DNA of 64,000 bases from Epichloe hybrida. Its lineage: Eukaryota; Ascomycota; Sordariomycetes; Hypocreales; Clavicipitaceae. The stretch covers positions 2,976,001-3,040,000 of the forward strand of contig JAFEKR010000003.1 in the NCBI GenBank assembly GCA_019022495.1, in the 5' to 3' direction. Positions 46,681 to 57,118 of the stretch are shown piece by piece (positions within the stretch are counted from its first letter, which is position 1; each line of letters begins with the position of its first letter). The position numbers and the translations under genes were made by a program. Below the pieces are notes generated by a model. It saw nothing but the letters and a program-made list of their open reading frames with translations. It did no database searches and had not been told where the DNA came from.

Positions 46681-47300
46681 TCAAAAGGGGGAGGGGGTGT
46701 CAAGTCATGTTGTATTCCCCATAATAATACGACGTCTGATTACGTCAGCCATTCTTTTCCCCTAACAGGCGACGGAGTTGGGGGGATAGGTTGGACTGTA
46801 TGTATTAACACGGAGTATCACGTGTCACGCATCGCATCTTGTTGTCTCATTGACCAATGGACAAATGGACAAATGGACAATGGAAGGGTTGTCGATGCAC
46901 CCTGGTGACTTGTATTTCGTGCATGCATGTGAATCGTCGACATCATTGTCCGATAATACGGATTAAAAGTCATCTCCACCTGCTGGTGAGTCGAGTCGGT
47001 CCGGTTGCTTGCCCGAGTGCGTCGTGCGCGGTGATGGGGGAAGCCGCGTTGGGGGGCGGCTATAGGGTGAGTAAACGGGTCCAAGGCAATCTCGAACGGC
47101 CCGGCAAGCTCAGCTCACCCCTCTGTCTCTCTCTCTGTCTTTGACGGTCCAGCTGCCCTTTTGGAATTCCGCCGGATCCACCACCAACAGTGGCACTTGC
47201 CTAATCACGTCCGTCGACGGAGCCGCAACATATATGTACACCCCACTGTATGTAATAGTCCGTAGTCCGTGGTCCGTAATCTTTGACGATGACGAGCTCC

Positions 47301-47340
47301 CAGGCACCGCCAGGCACCGCCAGGCACCACCAGGCACCAC
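47301..47340 (+). repeat. Decamer repeat (CAGGCACCRC)4
   Basis: Four head-to-tail units; the last two have A instead of G at position 9. Confidence 0.88.
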
Positions 47341-47670
47341 CACGTAATAATTGTGTATTCAACCGCTTCCCCTGCGCATGTCACCACTTCCCGCCACCTG
47401 AGCACGTTGCTCCGTTCTCCTCTCCTCCCCTTCTAATCCAGTACTCTTATCCATTAATATCCACTGTCTTTTATCTATTGTTCATTGTCCATTGTCCGCT
47501 GTCCATTGCCCATTGTCCATTGTCGGTTGTCCATTACCCGTGGTCCGTGGTCCGTGGTCCGTTGTCCCTCCTTATTCTGTTGTGTCCTGCCTGCCTACCC
47601 GCCATACGGGCGCCATGTCTGTGCCACCTCGCCTCTGACCAGGAATCCGCCCGACTTTACTGCCGAGAGC

Positions 47671-47816
47671 ACGACCGACAGAGGAGCACGACAGAGGAGC
47701 ACGACGACAGAGAAGCACGACAGAGGAGCACGACGACAGAGCACGATTAAAAAGAGCACGACAGAGCACGACAGAGCACGACAGAGCACGACGCCCACGC
47801 CCACGCCCACGCCCAG
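47671..47816 (+). repeat. Imperfect GAGCACGAC / CAGAGCACGA array
   Basis: About ten copies of a 10-15 base unit built on AGAGCACGAC, ending in four CCCACG units just before the start codon of the next gene. Confidence 0.8.
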
Positions 47817-47821
47817 CCTCG

Positions 47822-49009
47822 ATGGAACCGTGGCCGGAGTCTCCTCGGTCGGCGACCGTGGGTTCTGCGCCTTCGTTTGCCTCACTGCCTGCCTCACTGT
47901 CGGCCGCATCTGACACTCCCCCCCCGGACCCCCCCTCCACATCCACTGCCACCGCAAACATGGCAAGATTTGAGTTTAGCGATTTGGGGACCAAGATTCT
48001 GATGGTAGAGTGGCATCCGGGCCCCTCCTCGTCCACCACCACCACCGGCACCGGCACCGGCACAGCCGCCACTGCCGACATGGCCAATGCTGCCGACGCT
48101 GCCGACACCGCCGCCCGAGGCGTCCATCCCATGGGGCTATTATCAGCTGCCGCGTGGGAGGTTTCATGGCCTGGAAAGTCTACTTTTCTTCCTGCCAGGG
48201 AGACGGATCACCATGAGGCAGGGCCTCGGCGCCGCGTTTACTTCCTACTGCCGCCAGAAGCACCTATTCCCGCGGAAGTGACCATCACTCCCCCAGGAAG
48301 ACCAAATATCCTCGTCAAGCCCTTGCCGGCCATCTTCCCACCAGCTTTCGACGTCGAGGCGGGGACTCGCGGTGTACTGCACACACTATGGGCCAAGAAA
48401 CGGCTCTCCGAGCTCCAACGGGAGATGGAAGCCGAGATGCGAGCCAATGCCGAGAGCGTCGGTCTGGAAATGGCAATGACGGAGAAGCAATGGTTCGTTG
48501 AGAACTTCCTCGCGTCACCGTCGTCGAATGCCCCTGTGCCCATGTCACCGCGGTCTCCTATCCCCGGGCGAGTGGGAGACAAGCTCAAGGGCTTGCGGCT
48601 GGCCACGTCTCCAGCCGATCTGACACCCAGTCCTACAGGTAAGGGTTGTTCGTTCCATTATTGTATACGCCATGCGTCATCCGCCAAACTGTGCATAGTT
48701 TTCCTCCTTTGCTCCTCCTCTCTTGCAATCACTGACCGCTGACTGCCTCCCGTGACAGCGAATACGTTCACCGGTACGGACATTCCGTCGCAAACTCTGT
48801 CTCCACAAGGTGGTGACGTTGCCGTCTCTTCCTTCTCCTCCTTCCCCCGCGGCAACGGGTACGCACAGCCCATGTCTCTCAATGCAGCTATCAAGGGCAA
48901 GCCGGTACCTGTCAATGTCAGTTCTCGCGATGGTGAAGACGACCTATTTGCCCTGCCACTGAGTCCGCGAAGTCCTGATATGAAGAGGGGCTCGTTCAGC
49001 GTCCTCTGA
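47822..49009 (+). CDS. Conserved fungal protein of unknown function
   Basis: Two exons, 47822-48638 and 48759-49009, with a 120-bp intron (gtaagg...ctgac...gacag) give 355 residues. The part from Met47 (ARFEFSDLGTKILMVEWHP) through WEVSWPGKSTFLPAR, RRRVYFLLPPEAPIPAEVTI, PAIFPP and GTRGVLHTLWAKKRL looks like a conserved folded domain. It is followed by a charged helix (LSELQREMEAEMRANAESV) and a Ser/Pro-rich tail. I believe similar proteins exist across ascomycetes but know no function. No signal peptide or membrane segment. The first 46 residues are low-complexity and follow directly on a repeat tract, so translation may really begin at the ATG at 47960. Confidence 0.8.
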
Positions 49010-49649
49010 AGGGCAAGTCATCGTTCGTTAGTGGGTGGTTAAAACACACGCCTTGGCGTCTTCTTCGCCATAGGAGTCATCGTCAACTTCTCATGTGGCT
49101 TGTCCCTGGTGGGCTTTCTGTGCATTTTGTTTTGTGTGAGTTTTTTTTTTTTTTTACGGGAGGGGGCCTTTGACTTGCTACTTGATACCCATGAATTGTA
49201 AATGGAATTCTGCAACTTGTGAACAGCGTTTATCGGAATGTCTCAGTCGTGCATAGTGTAACTACAGAATCAAGTTTCTCATGATTCACGCTGGTGAAAG
49301 TGTTTGTAGACTATTCAGTGCCGCACCTTGAGACGCGTATAATTGCCATGACATCCTTGGGAGTTGCAGCCCTCTCAAAAGCGCCCATGAGACTAGAGTA
49401 GTATCATGCCTTGTGTCGTCCCAATTCAAAGCATAAACGAAACCAGTAACGCGCCGCTCTCGTCGTATATTCAACGGTACCAAGCATCAGTATGTACAAA
49501 GAATCCCGAGGGGAGGAAAAAAAGAGAGAGGGGAAAATAAAAATAAAGATGAAAAATAAAACCCTTGTATTCCCAAACTCCAATCGCCGGCCCAGCCTGT
49601 TGTTCACAGACCTCTCACACCATGTTATCCTTTATTCCTTCATCATCAA
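49010..49649. other. Intergenic between convergent genes
   Basis: 640 bases with a T run at about 49141-49155 and purine-rich DNA at about 49500-49560. Nothing gene-like was found. Confidence 0.55.
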
Positions 49650-50616
49650 TCACAGCCCATCTTCCCCCTTCTGATTCTTTCTCCAATTATTCCAACAAAC
49701 AGACAGATGAATCACCTCCACCTCCCACCCTCCTCCCTCATCCCACCTCTCCCTCCTCTCCGACCTCAGATAGTAAAGCGTCCTCGCCTCTCTGTACCTC
49801 CGAACCCACTCCGCCACCTCCCTCTCCTCGAAGACGCCGCCGCCGCCGCCGCCGTCGCCACGGCCCTCAAGGAAGCTCTCCTCCATGGCCTGACACACCT
49901 GCGCCTGCTCCTGCACGGCCCGCGCGAGCCGCTGGTACAGAGACGCCGGCGAGAAGGGGGCCAGCGCGTGGTCCATGTCCGACTGCTTCTGGCGCCACTG
50001 GCGCTCGAGCGCGTGCGCCGACAGCAGCTGCGCCTGCGTCGCGGACCGCTGGCGCGAGAGCCGCGACGCCGCGCCGGCGAGGTCCGTCGCCAGAAGGCTG
50101 TTGTGGTCGAGGGCGGACATGAGGCTGGCGTGGGAGGAGCGCGTGCTTGAGTGCGACGATGTGGGCGCGTGGGCGAGCGCGTTGACGAGCGCCGCGTCGG
50201 CTGCGAGGGCTGCCAGGTCGATTGTTCTGCCGGCCCGGCCGCGTGAGTGGAATGAATGCATTCCCGTGGGGGGGGGGGGATTTAAAAAAAAAAAAAAAAA
50301 CGCACGCTTTATCTCTCAGCGAGTCTGATAGCCAGTCTTCTCCGGGATCGGGATCGGGATCGGGATCGGGATCATCGGACATGGGGAACGTGGCGGGCGG
50401 CGGCGTTGTTGACGCAGCAGCAGCAGCAGAGTTGTCTTGTCCGTTGCCCTCGCTGGGCAGACGTCGTGGGATCAATGGCGGCGGCGGAGGTGACGATGCT
50501 GTCGCTGGGGGGGTGCTGATGCTGATGCTTACGTCGCGGGAGCCGCCTTTGGGAGGTGGTGCCGGTGGTGTGGAGCTGGGAGGCCCGGATGGCTGCCCGG
50601 CTGGGAAGCTCGACAT
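49650..50616 (-). CDS. VPS37: ESCRT-I subunit Vps37 (Mod_r domain)
   Basis: ESCRT-I sorts ubiquitinated membrane proteins into multivesicular endosomes; Vps37 stabilises the Vps23-Vps28 complex. Exons 50616-50306 and 50226-49650, with a 79-bp intron (GTGCGT...GGCAG), encode 295 residues. The N-terminal ~100 are Pro/Ser/Ala-rich and disordered with a DPDPDPDP stretch. The joined frame WLSDSLRDKATIDLAALAAD leads into the Mod_r helical domain: a long region with HALERQWRQKQSDMDHALAPFSP, LYQRLARAVQEQ, MEESFLEG and VAEWVRRYREARTLYYLR. A (GGC)n run encodes a Gly stretch within it. The intron contains A17 and G11 homopolymers on the plus strand, which may be prone to sequencing error. Family assignment rests on the pattern of the C-terminal half. 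Confidence 0.85.
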
Positions 50617-51107
50617 GATGAAACCAATCTTGGCTCGCCGCGATGGTCGCGGGTTGCGGGCATGCGAAGATTGGGCGCGGCGTCGTCGTCGTTGTTGTAT
50701 GTAGCTTGTGTGTGTTTCTGGAAGCATTTTAACTTAACAAAGCTTGGACATGTGGGACCCACAAAAGTCGAGTTCTGTACATATGCACATGTGACGTGAC
50801 TGGAGGTTGCCGATATTTTAACTGAATTCATTTCATCAGGGAAAGATGTTTGCGTGACATCGCTCAGGCCCAGCGACGTTTTTTCCTGAATTTACATAGA
50901 CCGACTGATCCCAATTCCTATGATAAACCTACATGTAAGTATGTATGTATGTGCCCACAACTCCAAGACAATGGCATCTATCTGTACATGAATTTCGGCT
51001 TCGTGACCCCAGCGCGCGGCTATCTTTTCGGCCACGAACACAAATAGAGAAAAACGGCTCGGATAGACGTGAACAACGAGCCTGGCCAGTTACTGCCGCT
51101 TCCACAT
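50617..51107. other. Intergenic, VPS37 promoter side
   Basis: 491 bases between the VPS37 start and the NUP84 stop. A (GTAT)n-like tract lies at about 50936-50952. No gene seen. Confidence 0.55.
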
Positions 51108-51452
51108 CTAGTGCTTGACAGCCCACAAGTCCCTCGACCATCCCATTTCGCGTAGCTTTTTGCTACTAGAGCCAGTAGCTCTCTTTTCTCCTGTTGCAAT
51201 GGCCAAAGCCTTGCTACATGCCGTGAAAGACTCCACGAGCTCCGTCATCCGCCCTGCGTTGATAAACGTGGTCGCAACGTCCGAGTTCCTTTCCGCGATG
51301 ACGGAAGCCAGCTCCATGCATTCAAGTAGGTTGTCCCGCGAGAGACCTGTTCCGGCAAAGTGCAAGGCACTGACATATGCCAGAATCGTCTCAGGTAAGT
51401 AAGCTTGGCGTAGCTGCTGAAGCTCGTTGTCACCACCTTGACAAAGAAAAGG

Positions 51453-51484
<32 letters not shown>

Positions 51485-54127
51485 AGCTTAGCTTCGAGAG
51501 GGAACGTTTGCTTCATCGACACGGCTGCTACTTACTTTCAATTCCCGAAAGAAGCCAGCTCTTCAGTAACGGCTGCATGTTATCTTTGGCCCTCTTGATT
51601 TCGTCACCGACTCCGTTCCAGAAGTCTCTATTCGCCGCGCCAGACATGTCGTGCTGTCTGTCTTGACTGTCTGTCTGTTAGCTTTCAAAGATAATGAGGA
51701 GTATCTAGCAGGAACTGAGATGACGTACTCAGCAGAGATAACCACTAGAGATGCTATAGTCTCAAGACTATCCAGGACTTTGACTAGAGCCTCAAGCTCC
51801 CTGTAGTTGCGCGCGTCTGACATGACCTGCTCTGGTCGCAAATTGCGGATCCCGCTTTGCTCCAGCTGCTGAGCCCAGAAGTCGACATCGTCGTACAAAG
51901 CAAGGTCTGGCTCGTCGTGGTCTGTCATGTGTTGCATGATTTCTGCGAATGCAACCTTTTGCAATAGTCTTCGCGCAGCATTGAGTCGACCAGTGCCTTC
52001 GTCCCCCATCAAGAAAGTCAGTTCTTATTCATGTTTCTTCATGAGAGCAGCTGCCACAAATGTCAGCATGCCAGGGGAACAAATGCTCTGTAACTTACGC
52101 AAGAAGAACTTGTAAACCTTTGTGACAATGGAAAACACCTTGGGCCAGGTCTCGTCAACAGTCAGTAGCCATTCTAGTGCCCGGATCACATGGACATCCT
52201 TTGCGTCAACAACGTCCTCTTCCTCCCCGAAAAAGTCGGCTTTGATCGGTCTGCCAATTCGAGATGTTGGCGGACCTGCCTCCAGAATCCGGAAGGAGTC
52301 GTTGGTGACACTGAGGTTGGGATCTTGGTCTAATTCGTTGAATAAGAGGTTTGCTTGCATTTCGACAAACGTCAGCACATCGATGCCGGCTCGTCTGATG
52401 AGCTTGAGCTGAGTTATGCGGTTTTTAGGATCGGGGTCTTCAATGACGTTATAGCTCAGAACTTCGTAGCATCGCGGCACGTTTAGAACCGAGCAGTACA
52501 GCGGAATGAGCTCTTGCAGTTTGCATCTTCGGAGGTAGTCGGTGTAGCCAGCAAGAATATTCTCCTGAGAGAATCGCCAATCTGCAGGCGTTCCGTTTTC
52601 AAACGAGTTTGACTCCTGCAACTCGAAGCGATTTAACAAAGACACAAGCACAAACACGTGGGCGGCAATTCGCAGTCCGTCTTGCTGTGCCAAGTCGAAG
52701 TATCTCTGCTTTGAAACAACTGGTTCCCCCTCTAATCCCCGGCGGACCAGGCGAGATTTCGAGAACTCATTCGCAGAAGCCGTCATTACAAGACCTTGTT
52801 CGTACAGATGCCTGTCCAGTTCCTTCGCGATAAATGACGCCTGCAGAGCCTTATTTGGCTCGTTTGCCTCAGCCTCTACACTAGGGTTGAGTCCGATGGC
52901 TTGTACGAGGCGCTTTTCAACATCATTGTCGTCTCCATGGAACTGAACTGCGTCAAAAGCGGAGAAAGACTGCTTCAATGTTGACACTACTTCGGGTGGG
53001 CACTTTGACATCATGTACGTGTCGATTTGTGACCGTAGAAGCGCGTTATAGTTTGCAAAGAGGTAGTCGTCCCAGGTTTTTGCCACTTTTTCCACAGTGA
53101 CAATGTCTCCGGACAGGATGCCGTACACGGCTCGCTCAAAGTCATCTGAACCACCTTGTCGGGCCAAAGTGAAGCACATCCGTCGCCACAAGGCCAGGGA
53201 CGCAGGGTCAGCTCCCGTCTCTGGGTCCTGCTTGACGTCCACGGAAAGAGGCATGGCAGACATGGATATAGCTCTCCACATCTCCGTTCGCTCTTGACAC
53301 CACTCACGTACGTCCTCAAACTGGCTGCCTCTTCTGAGATGCTCGAAGCATCCAAGCCAAATGGCACGCTCGAAGTAATCATCCTGAGGTTCAAGCTTGC
53401 GACCTTGTCTCGTTGAAGCATCCGGGTCCAGATGGGTGACCAACGGCGCGCCGTCCGAGTTGACGTGTGTTGCGGTCACGCTAGGTGACTGACGATACAA
53501 CAAGTGAGGCCACGCGGTGATACTCTTCCTGAGCTTTATTTTCGATCGGGTATGAAGCCAGCCGTGCGCAATGATGTCGCCTCTGTCGGCATTTTGCTGA
53601 AGCTCACGGGCAAGCTCGTCGATGTCTGGCCCAGCTGCTGCATTCGTTTGCAGCCACTGGAGGACAGCGCGACGTTCCGAGGCAAGACTATCAGTCTCTA
53701 AAAAATCGCTGACGTGATCGCGATTTGTTGGTTTCGAAGCAGAGAATGGAGACGCAAACCGCTTCGGTTCTGCGCCCGAACCGGAATATCGCAGGGGAAG
53801 AAGGCGTCTGAATAGATCCCATGTCTCAACCTCCTTCTCCAACTGCTGCAATCCGTCGGCTTTCTCGAAACGTCCGCTGTTGTGGTAGTGGTCGTCCACA
53901 TCCATGTCCACGTCGTCGGCGCCACCGCGCATTCGCTTTGGTCGCTTATGCGCTAGTCGTCGAATCGCATTCTCGTGATATTTTCGAGGAAGGTCAAGGA
54001 TTCGGGCCCTCTTCTCAGATACACTCAGCCCTGGAGCTAGGCAAGTATCCAGTGCATTGGCGAATTCCTCCACTTCTGGCCCAGGAGTGACATTGCCCAT
54101 CAATTGTTGCTGTCTGTTGGCGGCCAT
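51108..54127 (-). CDS. NUP84: Nuclear pore protein Nup84/Nup107
   Basis: Nup84 (vertebrate Nup107) is a scaffold subunit of the Y-shaped nuclear pore subcomplex, built of alpha-solenoid. Exons 54127-52099, 51996-51729, 51666-51536 and 51436-51108 give about 918 residues. Introns are 102, 62 and 99 bp. The third acceptor is ambiguous because several CAG triplets follow the branch point; using 51657 instead of 51666 would remove three residues. The start MAANRQQQ at 54127 is the first ATG in frame. Family text includes WLQTNAAAGPDID, IWLGCFEHLRRG, FLRTGRLNAARRLL across the first splice, and the ending KKLREMGWSRDLW. The last intron contains a run of 29 A on the plus strand (51453-51481). Confidence 0.92.
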
Positions 54128-55081
54128 GTTTTTTTCCGGCACCCCGAGATAGACCTGCTGCAAGAGAAGGCGATAAGAGGCGGATTGCAGAGGATGTAAG
54201 CGTAAGCCTGGGGGATTGAAATCTTCAGAGGTGACGTTGTTGCCTGCCTTTCCACCAAAATGCTACCCGTCCGTGTCTTTGATGGGTAGCTTTCAGGCTG
54301 GCATCGGCATGATCCCACAACCTATCGCCTCAGAGGTAATTGGCAGCTTTGGAAAGAAACAGCAGATGAGGGCCCAAGGAATCAGTCAAAGTGTGCGGTC
54401 TTTTTGCCGTGTAAAGAATCGAGCCAATGGTTCGTTGGATCGTGATAACCCCCCCTTCGAGAGTTGGTCGCGCTCGAGCTTGATCAATGCAAGGACGTCC
54501 ACGGAAAAAAGCTGGGCGCCAGAGCGACGTGCAGGGAAGATAGCCGCGACAAGTGCGTGTAGTACGGACTAGTGCAGTGCAGTGCAGGCAGGTACTTCCA
54601 AGTCCAGACTGGAGCTCCCCCAGCGTGGTACCTCAGGCCACCACGAAGAGTACAAAGAGTACAAAGAGCGCACCGCTAGTGCGATACTTATGCAGCAAAG
54701 CGAAACCCCCTCCGTGGCCCGCCCAGCATCGGTAGCATTAGTGCACAATTTTCTCCTCGTCGTCCTCTCTCTCCTTCCCTTTTCCCTTCTTCTCTACATA
54801 ATGTCATCGGCATTCATATTAGAGTCTCGGAACAGGACCTCAATGCTTGTTCAGATCTATGGATCTCTTGCGCGCTCAATGATCGCCCAGATAATAGCCG
54901 GCGCTCCTCACAACAGTTGCCATAATTTTCATGCTGGCGGACATAAGTTACGATGAGCGTCACATGCCATAATTCTGATACTAACTTTGCTCTGTGATAC
55001 GACACACCTGCACCTATACGAAGGCCCGAGGATGATGATGATCCCACTGTTATGCTGTCTTTCGTGCCCGAATTTCGCCGT
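54128..55081. promoter_or_regulatory. NUP84 promoter region and CMC4 3' flank
   Basis: 954 bases. Small tandem repeats occur: GTGCAGTGCAGTGCAGG near 54570 and AGAGTACAA repeated near 54645-54668. Open frames here lack any family feature. Confidence 0.5.
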
Positions 55082-55571
55082 CTAATTTCCATGCTTGAGT
55101 TGTTGTGCTTTCAAGCGCAGCAAATTGGGCTTCGGACAGCTTGGACTAGTTGCGTCTTCTCCGTATTTCTGATAGAAGGCATCGCAGCACTCATACAGGG
55201 CCTTGACAACGTCTTGACATTTTGCGTCGTTGTAGTTGTTCCGGGTCAGACAATCTTGCAACCATCCGTCAGTTCAGTTTCGAAAGCCTTTTCACTCTGG
55301 CATCGTAAGTAGCAGCCTTTCTATTCATACCTTGGATCGCGCACTGGATGCAGAGAGAACTGTCAGCTCCTTTGGAAACAATCCCTTTTTTTCCCCTGGG
55401 GCGGCGCAGCACGTAAACTCACTGCACGTGGGTGGCATGGCGGTTTGGCGTCAATGTCGTTCTTCGGAGAGCCCTACAACACCATCGCGTCTCATCAGTT
55501 CTCTCGCAGAAGCGGAAAGTTGTCTGGTGAGTTGCATTCAATTTGAATGGGAAATGTAAAGTACCAACCAT
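55082..55571 (-). CDS. CMC4: Cmc4, twin CX9C mitochondrial intermembrane-space protein
   Basis: Cmc4 is a small protein imported into the mitochondrial intermembrane space by the Mia40 disulfide relay. Four exons are inferred on the minus strand: 55571-55569 (the ATG alone), 55473-55423, 55343-55331 (13 nt) and 55254-55082. They give 79 residues, the expected size. The assembled text PPCHPRACAIQDCLTRNNYN... and KCQDVVKALYECC shows both CX9C motifs, followed by SCPKPNLLRLK. Introns are 95, 79 and 76 bp. The first junction is the least certain: splicing ATG|GTTGGT to ...TGTAG|GGC keeps the frame, while a GTACTT donor four bases further would need a one-base change. Three tandem TAAGCAATC repeats precede the ATG. 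Confidence 0.87.
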
Positions 55572-56194
55572 GATTGCTTAGATTGCTTAGATTGCTTAGA
55601 GGAGGACTTCAAAGAGGCAGCCAATCGTTTGACTGTTTGTTGATGCAAGGGCAGGCGATCGAGGCGTGCTTGCTGACCAGAAGAGCGCTAACAATCACCC
55701 GTGAGTCGTGACTGATGTCATTGCCTTCTGTTTAATGCGGCTGGACGCTGCAAGCACTAGAAAAGGGGTGCTGGTCTGCTTCTGGAAGTCAGTCATGACC
55801 CGCTGTTAGTGCAACACACATCTGGGGTGCGCATTCTCTCTCAGTGGGTGACGGCTGCGTCAGCCGTCCAATCAACTTCACCTCTCCCCACCTGCCCCGA
55901 CAGCATACAACCAGTTAATACATACTACTACTACCAACCACCACCAAACCGAAACGTCGACTCTCCCGTTACAGATACCACCAACCTCTATTTCCACCAT
56001 TCTTCCTCTCTTTTCTTTGTTCCGTTCCTCTCGCAATCCCGTTGCCAACGAGAAGACCGAAAAACACAAACGAGCCACAACCCACACATACAAAAGAGGA
56101 AGAAGAAAGGCACAAAAAACAACCTGCGCGCAAAACCAACGACGAGAACGAAGGAAAAAAAAAATATCACGAGCACCCATCCCCCGCCATCATC
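55572..56194. promoter_or_regulatory. Divergent promoter region of CMC4 and SMT3
   Basis: 623 bases between two divergent starts. A nonamer GATTGCTTA is repeated three times at 55572-55598 beside CMC4. The last ~200 bases before SMT3 are rich in CA, CT and A-runs, as in a long fungal 5' leader. Confidence 0.55.
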
Positions 56195-56628
56195 ATGTCA
56201 AACGAAGACGGACGCACGTCGCAGGAGCGCAACGAGGCGCCCGCCAGCTCAGAACATCTGAACATCAAAGTCACAGATAATAACAACGAGGTCTTCTTCA
56301 AGATCAAGCGTAGCACCAAGTTGGAGAAGTTGATGAATGCGTTTTGCGAACGCCAGGGCAAGTCCATCAGCTCGGTGCGCTTCCTTTTTGACGGAACGCG
56401 CGTGCAGCCTACTGATACGCCTGATGCTGTATGTTCTTCTCTCTTTTTTTTCCCCCACCCCACATGTAGCTAGCCCCTTTGCCTCTTCAGCGTTTTGCCT
56501 TGACTGTATGTATCCTGGGAAAGTCGCCACTGTACTGACAGATGATCTTCCCATTTCCTTTTCAGCTCGAAATGACAGACGGTGACACCCTCGAAGTGCA
56601 CCAGGAACAAGTTGGCGGCGGCAACTAG
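56195..56628 (+). CDS. SMT3: SUMO (ubiquitin-like modifier Smt3)
   Basis: SUMO is conjugated to lysines of nuclear proteins by the Aos1-Uba2/Ubc9 pathway. Exons 56195-56428 and 56566-56628 (137-bp intron, gtatgt...ttcag) encode 98 residues. The N-terminal ~20 residues are flexible. The ubiquitin-like fold follows with HLNIKVTDNNNEVFFKIKRS, KLEKLMNAFCERQGKSISSVRF, LFDGTRVQPTDTPDALEM and DGDTLEVHQEQVGG. The diglycine that becomes the mature C-terminus is followed by only two residues (GN), which a SUMO protease must remove. The 5' leader is long and CA/CT-rich. Confidence 0.96.
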
Positions 56629-57118
56629 ACGAAACAAACGACGAATATGTAAATCTTCGTATGAAGATGTGGAGCGAGGAATAAAAGAGCGGACGAGGTC
56701 GGTCGACAATGGCCGTTTCGGGTTTTTTTTTTGGGCACATTTACTTGCCTTGCTAGTCATGGAAACGGGGTTTACACAAAGTCGTCCTTCAAGGACCATG
56801 AACTCTATTTTCAACACGGATGAATATAATGATGAAAATGTCCCCCCCGCCCCTCCGAAAAAAAAAACCACCGCATATTTCTTCCATTCAAGGCAAAATT
56901 TCGCAACGTCTATTCTGTAGCAATCATTATAGAGACGCCATTGTGTCATCCCAATCCTTCCCATGTGAACTCCCCATTACCTGACCCATCGCCGGTTCCT
57001 GGAAAAAATGCTTCGTAAGATCCAATTCAAATGCAGGCTTATTCCATTATCATCAAGAAAAAAAGGGACATGAAACATCATCCATGTCCAAAACTCATAA
57101 AAACCAAAACGTTGTACC
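56629..57118. other. Intergenic between convergent SMT3 and LIM gene
   Basis: 490 bases with T and A runs (near 56723 and 56860). Two 3' UTRs; no gene seen. Confidence 0.55.

Larger units (their letters stand above)
46681..47821. other. Intergenic region with several minisatellite-like tracts
   Basis: 1.1 kb. (ACAAATGG)-like repeats at about 46853-46880, CAGGCACCRC repeated four times at 47301-47340, CCATTGTC/GGTCCGT-type repeats at about 47476-47566, and GAGCACGAC-type repeats plus a CCCACG run at about 47671-47816. No gene was recognised. The 3' part should carry the promoter of the gene starting at 47822. Confidence 0.6.

Noticed and set aside
47572..48132. 186-codon open frame antisense to the gene at 47822
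   Set aside because: Open only because of GC-rich codons and repeats in the real gene; no family features.
49565..50150. Two long plus-strand open frames rich in Pro and Arg
   Set aside because: They are shadows of the GC-rich VPS37 exon on the minus strand.
55052..55559. Plus-strand open frames with hydrophobic stretches opposite CMC4
   Set aside because: They are antisense to the CMC4 exons, which have clear twin CX9C motifs.
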